Of a stretch of DNA of 64,000 nucleotides, positions 57,576 to 64,000 are shown in pieces. Below the pieces are notes generated by a model. The model was not told the origin of the DNA and searched no databases. It saw only the letters and a program-made list of their open reading frames with translations. The stretch is from Aquimarina algiphila. Its GTDB lineage: Bacteria; Bacteroidota; Bacteroidia; Flavobacteriales; Flavobacteriaceae. The stretch is from positions 1 through 64,000 of the forward strand of contig NZ_VLNR01000032.1 of the NCBI RefSeq assembly GCF_007489275.1, given 5' to 3'. The number at the start of each line of letters is the position of its first letter. Position 1 is the stretch's first letter. Made by a program: the position numbers and the translations under genes.

Positions 57576-57581
57576 CACGCT

Positions 57582-57598
57582 GATAGCAAAGCGCTATC
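57582..57598 (+). promoter_or_regulatory. Leader hairpin of rpsO mRNA (possible S15 autoregulation site)
   Basis: GATAGC (57582-57587) pairs with GCTATC (57593-57598) around a 5-base loop, 32 bases before the rpsO start. S15 represses its own mRNA in several bacteria via leader structures that differ between lineages; whether this hairpin is such a site is inference. Confidence 0.4.
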
Positions 57599-57629
57599 GA
57601 TACATAAAAATCATTTAAATAATATTGGA

Positions 57630-57899
57630 ATGTATTTAACGAAAGAAGTTAAAGAAGAGATTTTTGCAAAACACGGTAAAGGAAAGAATGACAGTGGTTC
57701 TGCAGAAGGTCAAATTGCATTGTTTACTCACAGAATTACTCACCTTACAGAGCACTTAAAAAAGAATCGTAAAGATTTTAATACTGAGCGTTCTTTGGTA
57801 AAACTGGTAGGTAAACGTAGAGATCTACTTGATTATCTTAAGAAGAAAGATATTATGAGATATCGTGCAATTATTAAAGAATTAGATTTAAGAAAATAA
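57630..57899 (+). CDS. rpsO: 30S ribosomal protein S15
   Basis: An 89-residue protein of normal length, starting at ATG 57630 (MYLTKEVKEEIFAKHGKG); a longer frame from 57573 includes the leader and is not used. Family blocks: NDSGSAEGQIALFTHRI, THLTEHLKKNRKDFNTERSL and GKRRDLLDYLKK. It binds 16S rRNA and organises the central domain. pnp follows, as in many bacteria, but with a terminator between. Confidence 0.97.
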   Translation: MYLTKEVKEEIFAKHGKGKNDSGSAEGQIALFTHRITHLTEHLKKNRKDFNTERSLVKLVGKRRDLLDYLKKKDIMRYRAIIKELDLRK

Positions 57900-57902
57900 T
57901 TG

Positions 57903-57935
57903 AAAAAAAAGAGAGGCTACGTGCCTCTTTTTTTA
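57903..57935 (+). terminator. Terminator between rpsO and pnp
   Basis: GAGAGGC (57911-57917) pairs with GCCTCTT (57923-57929), extended by A/T pairs, followed by a T run. Confidence 0.8.
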
Positions 57936-57992
57936 TATTTATAAATTAAAAACATTCATTACCAAAAGTTTTGAATGCATGCCTTAGTTTTT

Positions 57993-58058
57993 CATTGGTC
58001 GCGCAATTACTACAACAACAACACAACCTTGTCCGTCCGAGTAAGACGGAAACCAATG
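57993..58058 (+). promoter_or_regulatory. Structured leader of pnp mRNA
   Basis: A long-range stem CATTGGT (57993-57999) with ACCAATG (58052-58058) encloses an inner hairpin TCCGTC (58032-58037) with GACGGA (58045-58050). It ends 63 bases before the pnp start. In E. coli, PNPase controls its own mRNA through cleavage of a leader stem; a similar use here is inference. Confidence 0.45.
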
Positions 58059-58121
58059 TTTAATGAAACGTATTGTCATAATAGTATTAGATAAGACAGA
58101 TACGTTAGAATCAAAAAAATT

Positions 58122-60314
58122 ATGATTCCAAAAGTTTATAGAGAGGTCATCGACCTTGGTGACGGTAGAGAGATTTCTATCGAAACCGGAAAATTAGCAA
58201 AACAGGCTCATGGTTCTGTTGTTGTGCAATCCGGCAATTGTATGTTATTATGTACAGTTGTTTCAAATTACAAACAAAGTGATGTAGACTTCCTTCCTTT
58301 AACTGTAGATTATCGTGAGAAATTTGCTGCAGCAGGACGATATCCTGGTGGTTTTTTCAAAAGAGAAGCAAGACCAAGTGATGGTGAAGTATTAACAATG
58401 AGATTAGTTGATCGAGTACTACGTCCTCTTTTTCCAAAAGACTATCATGCCGAGACGCAAGTAATGATCCAGTTAATGTCGCATGATGAAAATGTTATGC
58501 CAGATGCTATGGCTGGATTAGCAGCTTCAGCGGCAATACAATTATCTGATTTTCCATTTGAGTGTGCTATCTCAGAAGCACGTGTAGGTCGTATCAATGG
58601 AGAATTCATCATCAATCCAACCAGAGCTCAGCTAGAAGAATCAGACATTGATATGATGATCGGTGCTTCTGCAGATTCTGTTATGATGGTAGAAGGAGAA
58701 ATGGATGAGATTTCTGAAGAAGAAATGGTGGAGGCTATAAAATTTGCTCACGAAGCTATCAAAGTACAATGTGCTGCTCAACTTAAATTAGCAGAAGCCT
58801 TTGGGAAAAAAGAAATTAGAGAATATGATCCAGAAAGAGAAGATGAAGATCTAGCTAAGAAAATTCATGAAATGGCTTATGACAAAGTATATGCCATTGC
58901 AAAAGCAGGTTCTTCTAAAAAAGAACGAGGTTTAGCTTTTTCAGAAATAAAAGAGGAAATAACAGCTACATTTTCTGAAGAAGAATTAGAAGATTTTGGT
59001 GATCTGGTATCAAAATATTTCTATAAAGCAGAAAAAGCTGCCATTCGTGATTTAACTCTCAACGAAGGATTACGTCTAGATGGTCGTAAAACCGACGAAA
59101 TTAGACCTATCTGGTGTGAGGTAGATTATTTACCTTCAACTCATGGTTCTTCCATCTTTACAAGAGGAGAAACTCAAGCATTAGCAACGGTAACTTTAGG
59201 AACCTCCAGAGAAGCAAATCAAATTGATATGCCCTCTTATGAAGGAGAAGAAACTTTTTACCTGCATTATAACTTCCCTCCTTTTTCTACCGGAGAAGCA
59301 CGACCTATTCGAGGAACTTCTCGTAGAGAGGTAGGACATGGTAATTTGGCTCAACGCGCATTAAAGGGAATGATTCCTGAAGATTGTCCATATACTGTTC
59401 GTGTGGTATCAGAGGTATTAGAATCTAACGGTTCTTCTTCTATGGCTACTGTTTGTTCTGGTACTATGGCATTAATGGATGCTGGTGTGCAATTAAAAAA
59501 ACCAGTTTCTGGTATCGCAATGGGGTTAATTTCTGATAGTGAAACAGGAAACTATGCTGTTTTATCTGATATCTTAGGTGATGAAGATCATTTAGGAGAT
59601 ATGGACTTTAAAGTCACTGGTACTGCTGATGGTATTACTGCCTGTCAGATGGATATCAAGGTAAAAGGTCTTTCTTATGAGATTCTGGTAAATGCATTAA
59701 AGCAAGCTGCTGATGGTCGTTTACATATACTTGGAAAACTTACTGATACTATTGCTACTCCAAATGCTGATGTAAAAGCTCATGCTCCAAAAATGGTAAC
59801 CAAAACTATTCCAGGAGAATACATTGGTGCTTTAATCGGACCTGGTGGGAAAGTAATTCAGGAATTACAAAAAGAAACAGGTACTACTATTGTGATCAAT
59901 GAAGATCCTGTTACCGAAGAAGGAAATGTAGAAATTCTTGGAACTAACCAAGAAGGAATTGATGCTGTATTAGCAAAAATAGATTCTATTACGTTCAAGC
60001 CTGCCGTTGGTAGTGTATATGAAGTGAAAGTAATCAAAATGTTAGATTTTGGTGCTGTAGTGGAGTATATGGAAGCTCCAGGTAACGAAGTACTTCTTCA
60101 TGTTTCGGAGTTAGCTTGGGAACGTACAGAAAATGTTAGCGATGTTGTAAACATGGGTGACATTTTTGATGTGAAATATTTCGGAATTGATTCTAGAACA
60201 CGAAAGGAAAAGGTTTCTAGAAAAGCTTTATTACCTAGACCTCCTAGACCAGAAGGTGGTGATAGAAAAAAGGATGACAGAAGACCTCCTCGTAGAGATA
60301 AAAAAGAAAATTAA
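58122..60314 (+). CDS. pnp: Polyribonucleotide nucleotidyltransferase (PNPase)
   Basis: A 730-residue exoribonuclease that degrades RNA from the 3' end with phosphate. Order: first RNase PH domain (about 1-220), helical linker, second RNase PH domain (about 310-545; [40 protein letters not shown]), KH domain (about 560-620; [20 protein letters not shown]) and S1 domain (about 625-695). It ends with a basic, Pro/Arg/Lys-rich tail ([18 protein letters not shown]). The rpsO-pnp order is conserved across bacteria. Confidence 0.97.
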   Translation: MIPKVYREVIDLGDGREISIETGKLAKQAHGSVVVQSGNCMLLCTVVSNYKQSDVDFLPLTVDYREKFAAAGRYPGGFFKREARPSDGEVLTMRLVDRVLRPLFPKDYHAETQVMIQLMSHDENVMPDAMAGLAASAAIQLSDFPFECAISEARVGRINGEFIINPTRAQLEESDIDMMIGASADSVMMVEGEMDEISEEEMVEAIKFAHEAIKVQCAAQLKLAEAFGKKEIREYDPEREDEDLAKKIHEMAYDKVYAIAKAGSSKKERGLAFSEIKEEITATFSEEELEDFGDLVSKYFYKAEKAAIRDLTLNEGLRLDGRKTDEIRPIWCEVDYLPSTHGSSIFTRGETQALATVTLGTSREANQIDMPSYEGEETFYLHYNFPPFSTGEARPIRGTSRREVGHGNLAQRALKGMIPEDCPYTVRVVSEVLESNGSSSMATVCSGTMALMDAGVQLKKPVSGIAMGLISDSETGNYAVLSDILGDEDHLGDMDFKVTGTADGITACQMDIKVKGLSYEILVNALKQAADGRLHILGKLTDTIATPNADVKAHAPKMVTKTIPGEYIGALIGPGGKVIQELQKETGTTIVINEDPVTEEGNVEILGTNQEGIDAVLAKIDSITFKPAVGSVYEVKVIKMLDFGAVVEYMEAPGNEVLLHVSELAWERTENVSDVVNMGDIFDVKYFGIDSRTRKEKVSRKALLPRPPRPEGGDRKKDDRRPPRRDKKEN

Positions 60315-60334
60315 TTTTCTTTTATTATGATCAT

Positions 60335-60372
60335 AAAAAAGAGTCCTTAAAAATTTTTAAGGACTCTTTTTT
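60335..60372. terminator. Perfect 19-bp palindromic terminator between pnp and desaturase genes
   Basis: The whole 38 bases (60335-60372) form a perfect palindrome with arm AAAAAAGAGTCCTTAAAAA. A run on one side and T run on the other make it work in both directions, serving pnp and the convergent desaturase operon. Confidence 0.9.
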
Positions 60373-60391
60373 ATTGATTAAACTATTTCTT

Positions 60392-61447
60392 TTATGCTTT
60401 TCCTAATTGCCGTAGATGCAATAAATGAGACCTAATTCCGCCCAAATATGATGTTTGGTTCGGAATTATATTATTATTGATCAAAACCTTATATAATATT
60501 TTATTTAATTCTGGATAATAGACATGATGAATATGTGGAAAAAGATGATGAGCAATATGATTATTAAAACCTCCAAAAATAAAATTAGCTATTTTACTAA
60601 AAGGATAAAAATCATTAGAACTCTGTATTTGATTCATTAACCATGAAATTTTTATAAAGCCATTAGCATTAATTTTAGGATAAACCACTCCTTCGATATG
60701 ATGCGTCATAAAAAATGTAAAGAGTAAAAAGATTGATTGTATTAAATGCATTAAGATAAACCCAATCAATACTATACCCCAATTTTGATTACTCAATACT
60801 ATTGGTAAAACAATTAAATATGATACATAAACCATTTTCTGCATCCAAAAAGATATCATATAGCGAAGAGTTTTAGTTTTCCCAGGCAATTTTCTAGTAA
60901 AAAAGACCTTAAAATCTTTTACAAATATCCAAAACAAAGAATACGTAGTATATAAAAAAGGTGCATACCAATGCTGAAATCGATGATGTTTTTTCAATCT
61001 GCTTTCTGGAACTACTCTTATTAAATCTGTTATCTCCAAATCAGTATCATACCCTTCTACATTTGGTGCATGATGATGTGATGTTACATGTCTATCTTTC
61101 CAAGCCTCTGCATGAGCCCCTACTATTGTGTACAAAATAATGAAAAAGTAATGATTTGCTTTCTTATTTTTAAAAATTGTATTATGTGAAAAATCATGTG
61201 CAAAATTAAACGCAAATAACAATGATATTATCCCATACAATACAAAACACCCCATAAACAACAACGTATTTGTAATCATATAAAGAGAAACATAAGTAAT
61301 TATCGTTAATATCAAATAAACAAAGCATTTAAAGATTAGTATTCTATTAAATCGTTTCGGACAAAAAGATAGCTTTTGATTTATTTCTACCTGAATTGTT
61401 TTCAACAAATCGGCATGTAATTGATTATAAATATGTTTAGATTTCAT
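60392..61447 (-). CDS. Membrane fatty acid desaturase, tandem copy 2
   Basis: A 351-residue di-iron membrane enzyme. Histidine boxes: HDFSH (84-88), HVTSHH (120-125) and NNHIAHHLFPH near 300. The third box is HxxHH, not the QxxHH of the desaturase at 40450. Membrane segments at about 37-82 and 195-250. Its start overlaps the end of the upstream desaturase gene by 11 bases, so translation is probably coupled. Confidence 0.9.
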   Translation of the reverse strand: MKSKHIYNQLHADLLKTIQVEINQKLSFCPKRFNRILIFKCFVYLILTIITYVSLYMITNTLLFMGCFVLYGIISLLFAFNFAHDFSHNTIFKNKKANHYFFIILYTIVGAHAEAWKDRHVTSHHHAPNVEGYDTDLEITDLIRVVPESRLKKHHRFQHWYAPFLYTTYSLFWIFVKDFKVFFTRKLPGKTKTLRYMISFWMQKMVYVSYLIVLPIVLSNQNWGIVLIGFILMHLIQSIFLLFTFFMTHHIEGVVYPKINANGFIKISWLMNQIQSSNDFYPFSKIANFIFGGFNNHIAHHLFPHIHHVYYPELNKILYKVLINNNIIPNQTSYLGGIRSHLLHLRQLGKA

Positions 61448-62534
61448 AAGCCATAGGTTTAAATTCTGTTTGTTCTCCCATTTTCTTTAAGAATCTAAAA
61501 TGTGATTTTAATGCTTCGAGATATGACATTTCCATATAAATAATACCATGTTTTTTTGCTAATTTTCTAAAAATAGGTAGTAATTTAATATAGTGTACGT
61601 GACAAACATTGGGTAAAAGATGATGTAATGCATGTGCATTAAACCCACCCAAAACCCAGTTCAAAAAAGAGCTATCTACATTATAATCAACCGATGTGCA
61701 CATTTGTAATTTTGGCCAACTCATTGCTAGCCTTCCTTCTACATCAGTTTCTGGATGTTCTACATAGTCAGACAAATGAGAAACCGCCAATACTGCTGTA
61801 AAAATTATAGAAACTAAAAAATGATTAAAAAGAAATGCTAATAAAACAAAGCGCCAATCAAATGGCAACAATAGACATGGTAACACGACCATATAAGAGA
61901 GGTAACATACCTTAAAAAAAATAAGTTTAACAATCTCCCATTTCGGAATTGAAATTTTAATAGTTCTGCTAGAGCGATTAAAAATCATTAAAAATTCTCT
62001 AAACAAAAACCAATTTAATGAATACAATAGATATAAAAATGGAGTGTATAGATGCTGAAACTTATGATACCACTTTAAATCCTGACTCGTAGTCATTCTC
62101 ACTAAGGGGTTATGAATTACATCTATATCACTTCCTTCTATATTAGTATACAAATGATGTGATTCATTATGGTTCTTACCCCACACATAAGCATTGTTTC
62201 CTTGTAAATTAAAACTTAATTGGAATAATAATTTATTCCAAAATTTACTTTTGACAGCTACTCCATGTGCAGCATCATGCGAGACATTAAATGCCGTTAA
62301 CAAAACAGATATTCCTAAGAGAATATATAAAACAAAAAATATCCAAACACTGGATGAAGTAATCATCAAAGAATAAAACAGCATCACAAGCCCAAAATAC
62401 ATTATTATCTTAAACATCATCTTTTGGTTTCCTGTTTTATTGATCTTGTTTTCTTCAAAATAATTCTTAATACTTTCATTTAATTCTTTATAGAATAAAG
62501 AACCTTCATCCTTAGAAAATTTTATTTTTTTCAT
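61437..62534 (-). CDS. Membrane fatty acid desaturase, tandem copy 1
   Basis: A 365-residue paralogue, first gene of the pair. Histidine boxes: HDAAH (86-90), HNESHH (122-127) and HALHH (301-305). Same architecture as its neighbour and as the protein at 40450, sharing the KINKTGNQKMMFK-like N-terminal motif (compare KRTGNWKLHLK at 40450). The third box again has His in place of Gln, so the tandem pair forms a separate subgroup. Substrate and double-bond position unknown. Confidence 0.9.
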   Translation of the reverse strand: MKKIKFSKDEGSLFYKELNESIKNYFEENKINKTGNQKMMFKIIMYFGLVMLFYSLMITSSSVWIFFVLYILLGISVLLTAFNVSHDAAHGVAVKSKFWNKLLFQLSFNLQGNNAYVWGKNHNESHHLYTNIEGSDIDVIHNPLVRMTTSQDLKWYHKFQHLYTPFLYLLYSLNWFLFREFLMIFNRSSRTIKISIPKWEIVKLIFFKVCYLSYMVVLPCLLLPFDWRFVLLAFLFNHFLVSIIFTAVLAVSHLSDYVEHPETDVEGRLAMSWPKLQMCTSVDYNVDSSFLNWVLGGFNAHALHHLLPNVCHVHYIKLLPIFRKLAKKHGIIYMEMSYLEALKSHFRFLKKMGEQTEFKPMAYEI

Positions 62535-62649
62535 AATTATTCATTTTTAAAATTCGACAGAAAAGAGTGCGCATACAGTAATAAGACTCTTACTGTTTAC
62601 AAATACATTATTGATAATTAATTAAGTAATAACTATTACTTCAAAGGGA

Positions 62650-63036
62650 TTACTTTTTGTTATGTGATGTACTGTCTTTAAAAATTCCAATTCTCACATT
62701 CCCAGTTTTAGACAAAAAAACTAACAATTGCTCTCTAGTAGAATGCACATTTATTTTTTGTGTTCGCCAATGTTTTATAAACGAGACTATAGTCGTCAAT
62801 GGATTGGAGACACATACATCAAAAACTCCATCTCTCAAGGATCCTTTAATATACTTGGTAGTTTTTTGAACTCCAGATTTCATTAAACTCACTTTTAATG
62901 TTTTTTTATTTAATAATTTGATACGGGTAAACGAATCTCCTTTTTCAGGAATAAGCCCAACCAAATTTCCTGTAAGCACATAAAATGCTTCAAACTTATA
63001 ATCTCCTTCTATACTCAGATTGCTTGTGATTTTCAT
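62650..63036 (-). CDS. Hypothetical protein, 128 residues
   Basis: A small protein with no signal peptide or membrane segment (starts MKITSNLSIEGDYKFEAFYV; contains RIKLLNKKTLKVSLMKSG). No family recognised. It starts two bases after the upstream gene stops, so the pair is an operon. Weak support by itself; the operon arrangement raises confidence. Confidence 0.55.
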   Translation of the reverse strand: MKITSNLSIEGDYKFEAFYVLTGNLVGLIPEKGDSFTRIKLLNKKTLKVSLMKSGVQKTTKYIKGSLRDGVFDVCVSNPLTTIVSFIKHWRTQKINVHSTREQLLVFLSKTGNVRIGIFKDSTSHNKK

Positions 63037-63038
63037 AA

Positions 63039-63740
63039 CTAAGATTCCTTAATTTTTGTTTTTTTCTTCGAAAACTGCCAATTAACAAAGGGTAAGGAAC
63101 GTTTTTCGTTTTTGTTCCATAGCCCTATTTGAATTCCTCTATGGTCTGTACTTTTATTAAAAAGTCCTATTTGAAGTCCGACTCCTTTTACTTCAATATC
63201 ATTTATAGCACCTATTTGCACTCCTGTATAGTAATAGGTTTGATTTCCCAAAACGGAGGCAGAGATTCCAAAACCTTCATACATTTCATTTCCATAAATG
63301 GATAAAGATATTCCTCGTTGTTCTTCTATAGAGTTTCCTATTCCAGCAAAGGCAATTCCATTTACTCTTTGTAAATATTGTCCCATCAAAGCTCCAGAGA
63401 TGCCATCAACAGCTATATCCCCTATACTGCCTCCAGAAATATTAATCCCATATACATGATCTGTTAGTGATTTCATATCTGCTCCTCCAGAAATAAGGGT
63501 TGATGGTGCCATAAAATAGAACACTCCTAATCCGGGAGCTTCTAGTCTAAAGCCGTAAGATCTGGTCAAAGTTGTATTATTTTCATTAAGAAAATCCTTA
63601 GGAACAACTCCCAACGATAATCCAATAATATCACTATTACTACTATGAAAGGTCCATGCTGGAAAATATGTTTTTCTATTCTGACCAACTACAGATATCG
63701 AAATCAACAATACAATGATTATTAAAATTCTATTTTTCAT
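63039..63740 (-). CDS. Secreted repeat protein (LA_2272-like)
   Basis: A 233-residue exported protein (signal ILIIIVLLISISVVGQ). The body has several degenerate repeats of a Gly-rich pattern such as GIQIGLWNK, GVQIGAIN, GLQIGLFNK and GISASVLGN, which resembles the LA_2272-type surface repeat of outer-membrane-associated proteins (from memory). Probably a beta structure in the envelope. The 128-residue gene follows 2 bases later. Confidence 0.65.
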   Translation of the reverse strand: MKNRILIIIVLLISISVVGQNRKTYFPAWTFHSSNSDIIGLSLGVVPKDFLNENNTTLTRSYGFRLEAPGLGVFYFMAPSTLISGGADMKSLTDHVYGINISGGSIGDIAVDGISGALMGQYLQRVNGIAFAGIGNSIEEQRGISLSIYGNEMYEGFGISASVLGNQTYYYTGVQIGAINDIEVKGVGLQIGLFNKSTDHRGIQIGLWNKNEKRSLPFVNWQFSKKKTKIKES

Positions 63741-63826
63741 TCTTTTTGTTTTTAAAATTCAACAAGTCAAAATTATTGTGATAAAAACAATTAAGAAGAT
63801 ATAAATCGCGAATGTGAAATTATTTT

Positions 63827-63859
63827 TTTGCGAAAATCACAAAAATTAGTTTATTTTTG
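63827..63859 (+). promoter_or_regulatory. Promoter of the partial regulator gene
   Basis: TTTG (63827-63830), 21-base spacer and TATTTTTG (63852-63859): a close match to the Bacteroidota consensus, 37 bases before the start codon. Confidence 0.55.
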
Positions 63860-63896
63860 ATACACTGCCCATTATGATTAGCTAAATAACCAATTG

Positions 63897-64000
63897 ATGA
63901 TACAAGAAAACTTTCTAGAACTTATTAAAAAACAGATCGGTCCTAAAACCTCTTTGATTGATGAAGTAGCTACCGCATTAGATATAAGCTATGATGCTGC
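63897..64000 (+). CDS. Start of a putative HTH regulator, cut by the window end
   Basis: An open frame from ATG 63897 runs to the window end (34 codons). It reads MIQENFLELIKKQIGPKTSL, then IDEVATALDISYDAA, the pattern of a helix-turn-helix segment (DEVATALDISYDAA). Only the first helices are visible, so the family is tentative. Confidence 0.5.
   Translation, partial: MIQENFLELIKKQIGPKTSLIDEVATALDISYDA

Noticed and set aside
1-64000. tRNA or rRNA genes, CRISPR arrays, transposons, prophage
   Set aside because: I searched intergenic stretches by eye for cloverleaf patterns, regularly spaced repeats and recombinase or transposase motifs and found none. A tRNAscan or ISfinder run could overturn this.

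Overview
The window is AT-rich, compact chromosomal DNA from a marine-type member of the Bacteroidota, most likely Flavobacteriaceae (an Aquimarina-like genome is my guess, not something the sequence proves). The reasons are: a gliding-motility/type IX secretion (T9SS) C-terminal sorting domain, PorT and a T9SS plug protein, a complete sodium-pumping NQR operon with its ApbE flavin transferase, TamL-type Omp85 lipoprotein, DUF3667, DUF4846 and YARHG proteins, and repeated promoter -7 elements of the Bacteroidota form TAnnTTTG.

Layout. 1-7.1 kb: a cell-surface cluster on the + strand, made of a collagen-like repeat protein whose 5' end lies outside the window, a 1232-residue CUB/Calx-beta protein and a protein ending in a T9SS type B sorting domain. 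7.2-12 kb: acetyltransferase, ClpP, D-Ala-D-Ala carboxypeptidase-like enzyme, CAP lipoprotein, M48 protease and two ankyrin paralogues. 12-16 kb: gpmI, RidA-like protein, map and a methyltransferase. 16-20 kb: an unstable-looking stretch with two lipoprotein genes, one split by a frameshift in a run of eight T, bracketed by a 93% identical direct repeat of the 3' end of apbE. 20-28 kb: apbE, a small nqr-associated protein, DUF4846 and glycan-binding-fold proteins, then nqrFEDCBA, all on the - strand.

28.7-36.9 kb: T9SS plug protein, DUF3667 protein, apaG, a DUF6695-like protein, NRDE/TANGO2-type protein, pruA, an FAD monooxygenase and a GNAT enzyme. 37-46 kb: YARHG protein, a lipoprotein, rsmG, an acyl-lipid desaturase, an aminotransferase, trkH and trkA. 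46-57.5 kb: ubiE/menG, porT, a TrmH-family rRNA methyltransferase, tamL, fbaA, accD (without its zinc ribbon), a 956-residue protein with two or three acetyltransferase domains and a lipoprotein. 57.6-64 kb: rpsO and pnp with structured leaders, two overlapping desaturase genes, two hypothetical proteins and the start of a putative DNA-binding regulator.

How the genes work together. Most are independent housekeeping units separated by strong hairpin terminators. Three functional threads stand out: surface display by T9SS (cargo at 2-7 kb; machinery at 28.7 and 47.1 kb), sodium-based respiration (nqr plus apbE), and membrane-lipid modification (three desaturases, accD). No tRNA, rRNA, CRISPR array, transposase, integrase or phage gene was seen. 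The best candidates for something undescribed are the 956-residue multi-acetyltransferase protein, the apbE-repeat/frameshift locus, and the structured leaders of rpsO and pnp.
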